DNA of 64,000 nucleotides from Volutella citrinella (GCA_034401135.1 JAWZSP010000001.1:310001-374000), one strand, 5' to 3'; positions 1 through 11,122 are shown, counted from the stretch's first letter. The notes: a model not told the origin generated them from the letters alone. Made by a program: numbers and translations.

Positions 1-6
1 TTTACT

Positions 7-13
7 TATAAAA
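7..13 (+). promoter_or_regulatory. TATA-like box of the first secreted-protein gene
   Basis: A TATAAAA stretch lies about 100 bases before the ATG at 110, a normal distance for a fungal core promoter. Assigned by sequence and position only. Confidence 0.4.
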
Positions 14-109
14 TGTCTCAATGCCCAGCAGCTCTCTTTGCATTAGACATACCGCCAAAGGGCATCAAATCCCAGCGTCTACCACAAGCTATATTAACTA
101 GTAGCGAAA

Positions 110-644
110 ATGCGCTTTTCTCTACTCTTGCTCCCTATTTCACTGGCCTTGGCCAGCCCTGCATCTCTCAAGCCACCATCTCGGCCTGATACCCTGCAGG
201 TATGTTGATAACTGAAGTTTCACTTCCCGGCGCTGACCCCATCATCTCAAGGCTCGAAACGATGATGTCCCCCCTGAGAAGGGTACTCGAGTGATTCTGC
301 ATCAGCAGATTACCGATACTCGCGATTGCAACAAAGACAACTGCAAATGGGAGCCGGTAACCGCCGTTGCCAAGTTTGGATCGATCGGAGATGGATCATA
401 CAAGTTTGACAAAACCAACACCGTTACGAAGAACAAGGCTATTCAGTACTCTCACGAGTGTAACCCGCCCGATGGAACGCAAAACTCGTGCATTTGGATG
501 GCCACCGAATATGTATCGTATAGCGTCGACGGCAAGGAGCTCCGGTCGCCTACGCTGCAGACGGACCCGACCAAAGGCAGGACATACTGTGTTGAAAACA
601 CATGCCGCGAGTATGGTGCTCACTGGTTCGAGGACAGGCCCTAG
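110..644 (+). CDS. Small cysteine-rich secreted protein (effector-like)
   Basis: Two exons (110-199 and 252-644) encode 160 residues; the intron starts GTATGT and ends CAAG, and the reading phase is kept. The protein opens with a hydrophobic signal peptide (MRFSLLLLPISLALA) and then has six cysteines in three pairs: C-x4-C, C-x9-C and C-x4-C. The segment CIWMATEYVSYSV lies just after the second pair. The same plan, including an aromatic CLWAETKYATYTV segment, recurs in the secreted protein at 32201-32863, so the two look like diverged paralogues. I do not recognise a named family. Size, signal peptide and paired cysteines (probable disulfides) fit a secreted effector-like or antimicrobial protein, but that role is inferred. 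It converges with the large secreted-protein gene ending at 789. Confidence 0.8.
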
Positions 645-788
645 GGTTAGAAGGGTTATGTCTCAAGTTATGGAAGATTTCAGTAAAATCTCAAGATTAT
701 CACTCTGTCAATATGCTCCCAGGCTAGATGTTGATTACAATTCCGATACCAGTCTCGACAAGTTTCCTACCATGGCCCAGAACAGGAC

Positions 789-3512
789 CTACAACTTGGC
801 CCACGCAGGGTCAAGAGGGTTGGTCCACTTAGTGCCTGCCTTATACACACCATATGCCTTGAGCAGCTTATCGCCTCGCTCCTTGATTCGATCCTGGTAT
901 GCCTTCTCACTCGCAATCACGTTTCGGCTGTCCTGGTGCTGTTTCGCTGTCCTCTTCACGAGATACTTATCAACATGATCCGTGACATCTTCGAGATACT
1001 CTGGTGCGCGCAAAACAGTCAGTTGGGGTGTTTGGCAATAATATAACAATAGCTAACTTACTGTTGGTTTTAGCAATGACATCTTCTACTTCGTCGTAGA
1101 TGTATCGTCGCCACATATTTCCAAGGTTCAATCGCTCATAGGGGTTGTCGTTGAGATTGATATCAGGCTGATGAACACGTATTAGCTATGTTGCTCTCGA
1201 AAGAATCCATTGAAACTACGTAACATACCTGGGCATTGGCCAACTCGGTCTCGGCGTCATCACTACGATAATGTGTCAGTAAAGCAAGCTTGCGCGATGA
1301 GGGGAGCTCCCATCTACTTACAACCACTGGCCAAATCGTACAGCAGAGTCTTTGAAGATGGTTGAGATCCATGGGTTGGCCATCTAATTACGATGTTAGT
1401 TGTCCGCTCTTTCCAAAGATTAAGAAGATAGCCAGTGCATAGGCCACTTACGTATTGGCAAACAAAAATGGTCTGCTTGGTTTTGCAGATAGCCTCGTCT
1501 GCTGAAAGCTTGGTAGCATCTTGAAGCTTGTCCTTGTGCCCCTCGATTCCAGACTTGAGGTCAGCATCAAATTTGATGCGGCCAGGCAAGAACATCCTAT
1601 TTGGTGGAAAAAAGGTTAGCGCACTTGTTCAGATGTTTTGGAGAGGGCGAACGTACTTGGCTTTTCTGCTGTTGGTCTGGTTGTACAGCAGCTGCAACTC
1701 GCCTTTGAAGTATTGAGAGTTGGGAATGTTCTTGATCATGATGTCCATGACAGAGCCATCGATGGTCTTTCTCTTGTTGGAGTTGTTGATGACGTCTTCC
1801 CGCTGGATCTTCTTCTCGCCTAGCCAGAAACGAGCGTACTCGCAGAAGCCCCAGTCAGCAGGACTGTTGGGGTGCTTTTGCTTCCAAGCAGCTGAAGCTG
1901 GGCTCTTCCACTTCTTAGCGAATTCAGGCCGCTTTTCCAGGCTTTGAATAAAGTGCTTGTACGTTTGGAACTCGAGAATGTGCTCCGAGGCAAACCAGTT
2001 GGACCACTCGGTAGAGTTCTTCTTGTCTTCTGGTGTGTTGGGCGGCGGCTGGACAGGCATCTTGCTCATTTCGCCAAACCGGTAGTCGTCGGGATTCTTG
2101 TCGTTGGCTGGGCCAAAGGCCTTGAAGTTGAGCTTCTGAGGGTTTTTGCCAGCAATCGCCTTGGCCAATCCGCCTGAATCGGCAAAATCAATCTTCGGGA
2201 CGCTGAGCTTCTCATTGGTGGCAACGTCCACGCAAATTGACCATGCTGGCTTGTCTGTGCGCTCGAGGAGCTGGTGTTCGCTGCTCAATTGACGGGCGTG
2301 GTGGCGGCGCTGAGGGTTTCCTGCTTCTGCCTCGGGGTCGGGCGCTTCCGAGAGGCCTGGGTCCTCGTCAATCTTCCAGTCCGAGTCGACAACTCCATCC
2401 CAGGTGCCAAGTCTGCAGTCGTAATTCTTGTACTTGCTTGGTGTTGGAGATGCAGTTGTGCTTGTTGTAGTCTTGTCGGGCTGGTTGGTGGTGGTGGGTT
2501 TGCTTTCCTCCTTCTTGGTGGTGGCTGCCTTACGTTCTTGCTCCTCTTTTTCCTTCCTCTCCCTCTCTTCCTTCTCCTTTCTCTCCCTCTCTTCCTTTTC
2601 CTTCTTCTCCTTTTCTTCCTTCTCCTTCTTCTCCTTCTCCTTTACCGTGGGAAAGTCTCGCGGCAGCGGATCACCCTCCTTAATATCAGGCTTATCCTTA
2701 GGCTTATCCACCTTCTTGCACTTCTTGCCCTTAACACAACCTAAGCCAACACCATAATCATCAGGGGCATATGTCATAGGGTCAAACAGACGATCGATTC
2801 CCATGTCAGGCCAGTCTTTGAGGCCGCAGATCTGACCAATGGTGCTTTTGAACTCAGACTTTCCGCCGCCGTTCTCCGCTACCGTCTTAGCAATAGATAC
2901 GGCTTCTGAGACAGTCTTGAGGACGCGGCCGCTTGGATTGACCATGGATGCGGCGTCACCAACCCATTGAAAGATCTGCAGTGTCATGGCGCAGAAGATG
3001 TTACCTATTTTCGATAGGCCTTCGGCAACAACCTTGAACACTTCGGTGAAGATGTACTCCACAACCTCGATGGCTTTGCAATCGCACGCGCTGAAGAAAT
3101 ACTTCTCGCCGTATGGATCGGTCTGAATCTGGTAGCCTGACGTGGGACCCTCCTTCTCGACCTGGTCGTAGGTCTTACTGGCCGTGCAGACGCCATCCTT
3201 TCCATTTGTACCTTGGCAGTAGGGGTTGCAAGTGTTGGGGTCTTTTTTGGGGCGTGCCTTGGGACTCCAGAGGCGGCACAGGCCGACGCGCTCGTACGTC
3301 TTTGTTTCTTCGTCGAATTCTTCAAGCATCTTCTTAGCCTCGGGGCTGTCTGGGCTTACACGTCGAACATGCTGGCTTGTGGCGGAAGCAGGGGAGGTAT
3401 CGCGAGCAAAAAGACCGGAGGCGACGGATACATCGGAGCGCTCAGAAATTGAAGCAACTTGCTGCAATCCAAGAACACTGCCCAGCAGTGACAAGAGTAT
3501 GGCAGCCCTCAT
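789..3512 (-). CDS. Large secreted protein with Lys/Glu-rich repeat linker
   Basis: Six exons (3512-1657, 1596-1452, 1383-1322, 1262-1229, 1167-1062, 1000-789) give 804 residues; every junction has GT/AG and keeps phase. Layout: signal peptide (MRAAILLSLLGSVLG), an N-terminal cysteine-containing domain with hydrophobic stretches (about 75-265), a charged low-complexity linker of repeated E/K/R blocks such as KEKEERERKEKEE (about 295-340), a Thr/Ser/Pro spacer, then a C-terminal domain (about 370-804) containing SEHILEFQTYKHFI. That last motif reminds me of the C-terminal module in fungal killer-toxin-like chitinase relatives, but no chitinase domain is visible, so the resemblance is tentative. 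Secretion is well supported; function is unknown. The gene converges, 144 bp apart, with a small secreted-protein gene. Confidence 0.75.
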
Positions 3513-4656
3513 CTTGCTGTTTTCTCAGCATGAACTGGAAAGGAGAGGAGCAGCAAAACAAAAAGAGTGAGCTTTTGCTTGCTCGTGTAAGGAGGGTTCA
3601 AAAATAGATATTCAAGAATATGATGAAGCTACTCGAGCTGCCTGCATGAACAACACCAAACATAAGGGTTCCCAAGCTCTTAAGTAGTTTCGGTCATCGC
3701 AACCAAATCAGCGGGTTTTCCTGCCCCAGAACCAGTACTGCCACTGTCCAACACATCCAAGCAAACAGATCGCGGCTGGCTTGCAGCAATGTGTCCGAAA
3801 TTAGCCATGGGCGCTTAAGCTTAACACGGTCTGCAAGCAAAATGTCCGACAATATCAGGCATGATAGGTCAATACAGTCAGATGCATAGGGTCAGCTGCA
3901 TCTGAAACGGCGGTACAGCCACTCAATAGCTCGTATTGGCGAATCGCAGGCCACTTCTATGCATCCAACTCAGCCGACCGGACCTTGTAGAGTCCTAAAA
4001 ACTTCGATGAGGCATATGCATAATATGGACACCAGGACAATATCTAATTACCTACTGTAGTCCGAGACTGAGTCCGAGGTGGGGTCCGAGATTTGGGTCC
4101 GAGAGAGGACCTCGCAAATCGCAGTATTAGACCGATAATAGGCCACGGCCCCCAACTCGTAGCTAATCAAGGCAAGGCAAATGGGGTTGCATCTGTGACG
4201 GCTGTGGGGTGGATTGTTGTGGCACTGTAAGCACAGGGTGCAGATTCTGATACTTGGAGTCCCATACTGTACTAGCGCTGACTGCGTCTCTTTCTACAAC
4301 TTGCTCATAAGCCTAAATTAAGCCAAGCCCCCGCCTATTGCAACCGACCAATCTTCACTGCCACAACCAACCCGCATGAGATGAGCCTCCGCACAGAGCT
4401 CAGTCCAAGCGGTGTCTCGCAAAGAATCATCTTCATATGGAAATTGATCTGACGAGCAGGCACGCGGCACGGAAAATATTTGCGCATAGTCAAGGCTATA
4501 TTCGACATATTCCGCTCCCCCGCCTGGCTCCATCTTGAAGGCTTAGCCCACCACAACCAACTACCACTACGACACTGCTTCATCCCTGCAATTACAAGAG
4601 AGGCACTCGCACGACAAGCAAAACAAAAACAGAGAGTGCAAACGAGTCCTGCATAC
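3513..4656. other. Intergenic region, divergent promoters
   Basis: No gene seen. It separates the divergent secreted-protein and F-box genes, so it should hold both promoters. It contains the GTCCGAG repeats listed separately. Confidence 0.6.
4060..4103 (+). repeat. Four GTCCGAG repeats at a 12-13 bp period
   Basis: The heptamer GTCCGAG occurs at 4060, 4072, 4084 and 4097, in the same orientation and spaced 12, 12 and 13 bases. It lies between two divergent promoters, about 550 bases from each start codon. A regular spacing near one helical turn fits either a decayed minisatellite or an array of protein-binding sites; which is not decidable from sequence. Confidence 0.6.
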
Positions 4657-6147
4657 ATGCCGACTACCATGGCTGGTGCTTCCCTCTCCTCGCTGGCCCC
4701 TGAAACGACAGACTACATCCTCTCCCTCCTCCACAAGTCCGCTCTCGCCAATGTGCGTCTCCTAAACCGCAGCTTTGCCGACCTCGCAAAACCCCGCCTT
4801 TTCCACAGTCTGACGTTGGCGGCCAACGGAAGCTTACCAGACCACTTTGTCCGTATTTGCAGGGACCCTGCCCTTCGGTCCCTGGTCCGCGAGCTGACCT
4901 GTGACTCGTGGGTCGGGCTTGATGCTGATTACGAGGATGACTCTTGCCATCGTATCCAAGCAGGTTTTCTGCACGCACTTCCATGGATGCGCTTCCTCCA
5001 TGGCCTGACGACGCTTCACTTGCGCTTTACCCGCGAGGAGGACCAGCCCGAAGGCCTTGACAGTGTGGCCGAGACGCCGGACTTTCGCTATCGGGTACTG
5101 GACCATGTCTTCACTAGTCTCGCTGGCACATGGTCGGCGACGGAGCAGCGCCAGCTCGATGATGAAGTCCTGGAACTGGAGATTGAGAACCCCTTCGAAG
5201 CCCAAGAAGCCGAGGATGACGCCCAGGAGGAATCCTCTGCCAAAGGCATCCAACTCACCACGCTTACCATTTCGAATCTTTCCGAATTCAACGACACACG
5301 CATCACCAACTCAGCGGCTTTCAAGAAGGTTACAGAGGCCGGTTCACTGACCTGTCTAAAACTGCTCTTTACTAGGGATAGCCAGGACTTTGGTTCATTG
5401 GCTTCAAGCTGGCTTGCGCCCCCTGTGGTCGCCAATTTGCGCGAGTTGTCTCTATTCTGCCAACAGAATTGGGGCTGGCGACCTCCCATGGACTTTGCCG
5501 CTCTGGGCAGTATGCCCAGACTGAAAGTGCTAGCCCTAGGCAAGTTTGTCTTTCACACCCATTCGTCAGTCGAGTGGATAGCAGGCCTGGCTCTAGAAGA
5601 ACTCTATCTGGACTCGTGCGTTGTACTGCATCAGATAGACCTGAAGGAAGACGAGGAGGAGGAAGAGACGGATGACGTCGATTCCCAGCCGCCAGTACGC
5701 TGGCACCGTATATTTGACCGCTGGACGGAGTCTTTGACGGCCCTTCGCGTGTTTCAGATCGGTTGCGGGGCGTGGGGGGACCCGCCGCTGGACAGTATGT
5801 CGGCCGAGCATCAATGGCTGTCGGAGAAGCAGCGAAGTCAGCCTTTTCCGATCCGCGGTCGCGCATTCAAAGACAACGCCTTTCGATATTACAAGTACCC
5901 AGGGCCGGAGAGGGGTCGGGTCCGCGATGCGACTCGTCTTGGGACCGGCATGGATGTTGGGTCGCGAAAGCTCGACAATATGCTGTTTCGGGAAGACGAG
6001 GGCTGGGCTACTTGGGAGTATTGGGAGGAAGAGTGGGGAGAGGGTGGCGAAGATTCTGGGTGGGAGGTCGAGGAGGGTCTTTCAGAACTGGACGGCGATG
6101 CTTTGGACCGTTTTCTCGATAGGGTACAAGAGAGTAGAAACAGGTGA
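4657..6147 (+). CDS. F-box domain protein
   Basis: A single-exon gene of 496 residues, or 492 if the second ATG at 4669, which has the better Kozak context (ACCATGG), is used. The open frame extends further upstream, but that part does not look like protein. An F-box follows directly after the start: LAPETTDYILSLLHKSALAN, then VRLLNRSFADLAKPRLFHSL. The rest is a leucine-rich region with degenerate LRR-like spacing, acidic stretches around residues 175-195 and 330-340, and a Trp/Glu-rich acidic tail. Proteins of this layout recruit substrates to SCF ubiquitin ligases through Skp1; the substrate is unknown. No intron is needed. Confidence 0.8.
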   Translation: MPTTMAGASLSSLAPETTDYILSLLHKSALANVRLLNRSFADLAKPRLFHSLTLAANGSLPDHFVRICRDPALRSLVRELTCDSWVGLDADYEDDSCHRIQAGFLHALPWMRFLHGLTTLHLRFTREEDQPEGLDSVAETPDFRYRVLDHVFTSLAGTWSATEQRQLDDEVLELEIENPFEAQEAEDDAQEESSAKGIQLTTLTISNLSEFNDTRITNSAAFKKVTEAGSLTCLKLLFTRDSQDFGSLASSWLAPPVVANLRELSLFCQQNWGWRPPMDFAALGSMPRLKVLALGKFVFHTHSSVEWIAGLALEELYLDSCVVLHQIDLKEDEEEEETDDVDSQPPVRWHRIFDRWTESLTALRVFQIGCGAWGDPPLDSMSAEHQWLSEKQRSQPFPIRGRAFKDNAFRYYKYPGPERGRVRDATRLGTGMDVGSRKLDNMLFREDEGWATWEYWEEEWGEGGEDSGWEVEEGLSELDGDALDRFLDRVQESRNR

Positions 6148-6426
6148 AAAGTAGATCGAGGACTAAGCAGTAGAAGGATCATGCTGAGTCCAACTATGCA
6201 AGCTGTAGCGATTACCTAGGGTTGTATTAGTGAGTAGAATAAGTCGTCAATGCTAGACTTGTGGTACGTATAACTAGTATGGAACATATTGTTACTATTA
6301 AACAAGACTGTATTATTGTTTACTCGCGAAATATCAGCTATATACTTTAAAGTGATATATATAATACTGAAGTCCGCTTCAATCCCCCAGTCTCTTTCGG
6401 TATCAGTAGTCCTTGTCATACAGCTC

Positions 6427-7883
6427 TTAAAGAGTTGCGACAGTCGAGTCCGCGTTGGCAAAGCCCAAGAGCTGATTCCAAGTATCAGCAGTGGATTGAT
6501 CACGCGTGCCGAGGGCCTGGATCTGAGCTTGGGCGTCTTTGCAAGCGGTACGAGCTTCGGCGGAGGCCCCGCAGACGTTGATAAGCTGGTCGCAGATGCG
6601 GTTGGTGATAATGTTGGGGTTGAGGGCTTCCTGCTGGCCCTTGGCGACGAGGGGGTCCTTAGGGATGAAGGTAAATTCAGTGGCAGGACGACCGTTGAGA
6701 CCACCAACACGGGCCATGGTAGGCTGGCACTGGCCAAAGTCAAGAGCACCAGCGCCGGCGTTACCGCCGCCGGCATTGTTGTTGCCGCCAGCGTTGTTGT
6801 TTCCACCGTTGTTGCCGCCAGCGTTGTTGTTTCCACCGTTGTTACCGCCGGCGTTGTTGTTTCCACCGTTGTTACCGCCGGCGTTGTTGTTGCCACCGTT
6901 GTTGCCGCCGGCGTTGTTGTTACCACCAGCGTTGTTGTTGTTGCCTCCAGCGTTGTTGTTGTTGCCTCCAGCGTTGTTGTTGTTGCCTCCAGCGTTGTTG
7001 TTGTTGCCTCCAGCGTTGTTGTTATTGCCTCCAGCATTATTGTTGTTACCACCAGCGTTGTTGTTGTTCTTATTACCGCCAGCGTTGTTGTTACCAGCGT
7101 TGTTACCCCCGTTGTTACCCCCGGCGGTACCGTTATTAGCGCCACCAGCATTCTTGTTACCACCACAGGTAGCAGCGCCACCATTAGCAGCATCACCATT
7201 AGCAGCGCCTCCATTATTGGCAGCACCACCATTATTGGCAGCACCACTATTGGCAGCACCCCCGTTCGCAGCACCACCCTTTGTGGCGGCATTCTGGCCA
7301 TTGAGTACAATGTTCTCGCCAGCAGCATTCACAGCCGTAAAAGCTGTGAAGCCCTGGAGCAGGAGGATCTCAGCTTGGGACAAGCCAGTAGCATCGAAGG
7401 GCTTGGTAACCGAGCTGGCAGATAGGGCGTTGGCCACGTCAGAGCCGTTGACGGCGGGGTCGACAGCAGGCGTGATGCCACGGAGTGCAGCTGTCTGAGG
7501 GAGGGCTGGGTCTGCGCAGACAAACGGCACATCCACGGCGAAGGGGTTGAAGTTTGTCTCGGCGGCAACCAAGCCGATAGCAGCATCAACAACCGCCTTG
7601 TCATTTCCCAACTCAGTGATCATCTGATCAGCAATGGACAGCTGTGCACTTGTTAGCCCCAATATTCCGAGAGCCATCAAGTCTTACGGACCTTCTTGCA
7701 AGGGCTGGCAGCAGCTAGCAGCGAGCCGGGAATGCTTCCGGCAATTGTAGCCGCAACACCCGGCGCACCGAATCCGGCATTACCGAGGGCGGCAACTGCA
7801 GCAACAGGCCCCTGTTCCTGGCCGAAACGGGCCTCGGCGAAGGCAATAAGAGCCGCGAGGGCCAAAGTCTTGTTAATAGCCAT
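6427..7883 (-). CDS. Secreted protein with Asn/Gly (NNNAGG) repeats
   Basis: Two exons (7883-7692 and 7641-6427) encode 468 residues; the 50-nt intron runs from GTCCGTAAG to TGCACAG with a GCTAAC branch-like site. Residues 1-19 are a signal peptide (MAINKTLALAALIAFAEA). A conserved alanine-rich domain with two cysteines (about 20-175) follows, then a Gly/Asn/Ala-rich section ending in near-perfect units, NNNNAGG (7 residues) and NNNAGGNNGG (10 residues), and a C-terminal domain with spaced cysteines (FGQCQPT, CDQLINVCG, ARTACKD). Fungal proteins of this plan are often labelled circumsporozoite-like from the repeats alone; there is no reason to infer that function. It is probably an extracellular or cell-wall protein. 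Repeat number should vary between strains. Confidence 0.85.
6760..7130. repeat. Coding minisatellite with 21-bp and 30-bp units
   Basis: Inside the Asn/Gly-repeat gene, about seven 21-bp units (coding NNNNAGG) lie next to about four 30-bp units (coding NNNAGGNNGG). Individual copies are almost identical in DNA, so recent expansion or homogenisation by recombination or slippage is likely. Boundaries are approximate. Confidence 0.85.
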
Positions 7884-9642
7884 GTTGATGAAGTGTCGTG
7901 AAGTCGAAACTGTCGAATGAATGTGCGTAGAGTCGTGAGCGTGCGTCGCGTCGAAATAAAAAAGACCGGCCTGCGGTTGTAAGAGATTGAGAACTAAATA
8001 GCTTGGTATGCAATGAATGTGTTGATCAGTTCCCAGAACTGCAAACGAATAGAAGATGCTGAAGGAAGGAGGAAACTTGAGTGGAGAAGTAGGAGTGGTG
8101 AGAGCAAACGGTATTGGGGTCATGAGCTTATTGTATTTATATTCGAGTTCGGCTCCGGTTTGTTCGCAGACACCAGCCCCTAACCCCGTGTCACAGTTGT
8201 CAAAGTTGCTTCAAATTGGTTTAGACAGATTTTGTGGAACCTCCCAAAGGTCTGGGAGGCTGTCGACAAGTGCAGGGGGGGGGAACAGCCTGGAGAGCGA
8301 ATCAGCGGCTGAGGTGTCGCAAGTCCCGTCTCTCGGACCAGTTCTGATGTAAAACCAGCGTCCTGTCAGTCCTCCTTACCTGCCCTCGGTTTGCGCATGA
8401 AGCTGAAGGGGGAGCAAAGCCCTGATTGGAGCTGAGCAAGTTCAAAACGCCTTGTGCCGAGTCGCGGCAGCCCCTCGGCCCCTGCCCGAGGCTGATACAT
8501 GTCATGTCCTTGAAGGTGAGGGCAGACCAAGTGTTCGTCCCATGTCCGGTAGTATGCCAAAATTTGATTACTACGCAGAGAATCCAGTGTGTCGCAAGTC
8601 CAGGCAAGCGCTGCGGCTCTGCTGAGACTGCAATGAAGCGCCAGGCGCGTCGCAAGTCGCTAGTGGCCGACGCGCAGGGGTGCTGTGACACGGGAGGGGC
8701 CAAACCCGGTTTGAGGGTGACACAGGTGTGAACCCCGGCCCCCCGATCTTGGCCAAGACGGGCAACAACATGGGGTTCTGGGGTTTGGACACGCCCAAAT
8801 TGGACTAATTGGCCTACCTGAAGATGTGGGAGTCACAGCGGGTGCGACGCCTGCGGCACTTCTCAGCAACTTCAGGCTAGTGGTTTTACACCAACCGATG
8901 CCAGCTGCAACCCTTCTCTATGGATTCACGACAGCTGAACGCGTCGCGATGCTAAATATCTTAGTTTCAAGGTTAACGGGTGCACCCGCCGTCAATTTCC
9001 ACCAATCGCAGTGGTTTTGTGCATGAACATTTATCTTATTCCGTTCGAGGGATGGATGCGCTTCTTGCGCGCAGCCAATGCAATAGTGAGGATGGCGTGA
9101 GATCCAGAGTACGGCAAAAATGGGACGTGCCTGAAGTGGCGATGCGACCGCCACGCTACACACAAAGATGTACAATTGGCCAAGACTATCTGTACAGAAA
9201 GACAAGAGTGCATTGATGCGTAAGAAAAATGTGTAAAAGGAGAAAAGCTTGATTCTTACTGTCGGACTGTGAAGATGCCTCCGTTGTTGCGGCCTACCCT
9301 ACAGCACGACTGTTTCTCCCTAACACAAGACCTGGATGACTTGGTTCTATTCTGGCATTTTTTTCTACCGCTTTGGCCGGATTGGGATGATACCACTACC
9401 CAGTGACAGCCTCTTCGTCTTACTATGGCTGTTTCTACAGCCTCTGAACAATGTCGTCGGTCGTCGGGCGGCTCGGGCGGCTCACGCGAGTTGTGCTTGT
9501 GCTAGCATCGGGAAATATTCTCGGCATCGGGGAATATTTCAAGACAGCGGGATATGTTTATGAAGATGAGTGCATCTCATCCCCGGTTTCATTTGCACGA
9601 GACCAGCGCAGCTACACCTGTATGTTGGTCGGCACAAACCCA
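7884..9642. other. Intergenic region without recognisable gene
   Basis: About 1.75 kb between two divergent genes. Short open frames here have no family features. Nothing beyond promoter-type sequence is seen. Confidence 0.5.
8134..8141 (-). promoter_or_regulatory. TATA-like box of the Asn/Gly-repeat gene
   Basis: On the minus strand this reads TATAAATA, about 250 bases before the ATG at 7883. That is rather far, implying a long 5' leader if it is used. Confidence 0.35.
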
Positions 9643-10998
9643 ATGGCACCATCAGAGCACGAACGGGATCAACTCCCTTCGTTGGCATCCAGTCTACAAA
9701 CCGCTGAGGCACAAGCCGCGCAGGAACCACCAGATGGAGGCTATGGATGGGTCTGTGCCATCTCGGCAGCCGTCATCAACGCCCATTCCTGGGGCTACAA
9801 CTCGGCTTACGCCGTATTCCTCGCTCATTACCTCGCCAACAATACCATCCCTGGTTCCACTCCATTGCAATATGCCTTTGTGGGAAGCTTGAGCCTCACT
9901 TGTCTCCTTCTAGTATCACCCATCGCCTCTCTGTCCGTGGAGCGATTCGGCATTAGACCAACTATCTTCGGCGGCGTCATATTGCAGACTGCAAGCCTGC
10001 TTTGCGCTAGCCTCGCAACAAAAGTGTGGCATCTTTGTCTCACCCAGGGAATACTATTCGGATTTGGGCTTGGTATGATGTTTATTCCTACCGCAGCTGT
10101 TGTCCCGCAGTGGTTCACCAAGAAGCGATCATTGGCTAGTGGTGTTTCACTTTCGGGCGCGGGATTGGGTGGTGCAGTCTACTCGCTCGCAGCTGGAGCC
10201 TTGATTCGAAACCTGAGCCTCGCATACGCATTTAGGATTCTTGCCATCGTCGGATTCGTTGTCAATTCGACCTGCACACTATTGATACGAGACAGGAGCA
10301 AGGAGATGGGCCCAAGTCCAAAAATTTTCCAGCGTGCGTTTCTCAAGCGAAGGGAATATCTGTGCCTCCTTGGCTTTAGTGGTTTCACCATGCTCGGCTA
10401 CTTCACCCTGGTATTCAGCTTGGCCGACTACGCAGCGCACATTGGGTTACAATCCTCCCAGGGAGCTCTCGTCAGCGCTCTATTCAATCTCGGCCAGGCC
10501 ATTGGCCGCCCGCTTGTTGGCTACTTTAGCGACAAGGTCGGACGGATCAACATGGCTGGTTCGACGACCTTTCTCGCCGGTGTGCTTTCCTTGGCAGTCT
10601 GGACAAGTTCAAAGACATATGGAGTCCTCATTTTCTTCGCACTCAGCGAGGGGCTCGTCGCAGGTAACTTTTGGGCCACGATAGCTCCACTAATAGCTGA
10701 AGTTCTGGGCGTGGAGCATGTGGCAGCTGGCCTCAACATGATGTGGCTGGCTATGGTGCTGCCTGCTACATTCAGCGAGCCGATTGCGTTGCAGATCAAG
10801 ACTGGGACAGGAAGTTATCTTGGCACACAATTGTATACTGGAGGCACATATATAGCTGCAGCCGTCTGCATGGGTCTTCTTCGTCGATGGAGGCTCAAGA
10901 GTTTGACAGCAAACGACAATGATGACATTCAGTCGGTGGGAGGCCGGATTAGCACCCGTGGCGGCAACCTGTTTAGCATCCAGTGGAGGAAGGTTTAA
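9643..10998 (+). CDS. Monocarboxylate-transporter-like MFS protein
   Basis: An intronless gene of 451 residues starting at MAPSEHERDQ; an ATG at 9622 in the same frame would add seven residues. The sequence PDGGYGWVCAISAAVIN at the start of the first membrane helix matches the monocarboxylate transporter (MCT) signature. About twelve hydrophobic segments follow, with a charged loop near GYFSDKVGRINMAGS. Fungal MCT-like proteins sit in the plasma or inner membranes; few have known substrates, and many move carboxylates or secondary metabolites. It lies at the edge of a metabolic island and converges with the cupin gene ending at 11123, so import or export of an island substrate is possible but unproven. 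Confidence 0.85.
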   Translation: MAPSEHERDQLPSLASSLQTAEAQAAQEPPDGGYGWVCAISAAVINAHSWGYNSAYAVFLAHYLANNTIPGSTPLQYAFVGSLSLTCLLLVSPIASLSVERFGIRPTIFGGVILQTASLLCASLATKVWHLCLTQGILFGFGLGMMFIPTAAVVPQWFTKKRSLASGVSLSGAGLGGAVYSLAAGALIRNLSLAYAFRILAIVGFVVNSTCTLLIRDRSKEMGPSPKIFQRAFLKRREYLCLLGFSGFTMLGYFTLVFSLADYAAHIGLQSSQGALVSALFNLGQAIGRPLVGYFSDKVGRINMAGSTTFLAGVLSLAVWTSSKTYGVLIFFALSEGLVAGNFWATIAPLIAEVLGVEHVAAGLNMMWLAMVLPATFSEPIALQIKTGTGSYLGTQLYTGGTYIAAAVCMGLLRRWRLKSLTANDNDDIQSVGGRISTRGGNLFSIQWRKV

Positions 10999-11122
10999 CA
11001 TTTTTGGCATTCTCCGTGGACCATGCTTTTAGCTCCTGTATCGAACCCTTGCCCTGAAGTTGGGTGGGAGAGCCCTTTCTACCCGCAGAATGTCCCATGT
11101 CAAGATACGAGATACAACTCCC

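Noticed and set aside
367..978. 203-codon plus-strand open frame
   Set aside because: It overlaps the real secreted-protein exon in another frame and crosses into the 3' end of the convergent gene; no protein features.
2274..2744. Leucine-rich plus-strand frame of 156 codons
   Set aside because: Antisense of the Lys/Glu-rich linker; apparent hydrophobicity comes from reading GAG/AAG codons backwards.
6289..7425. Long plus-strand frame full of VVVVASS repeats
   Set aside because: It is the antisense reading of the Asn/Gly repeat array, a by-product of the codon repeats.
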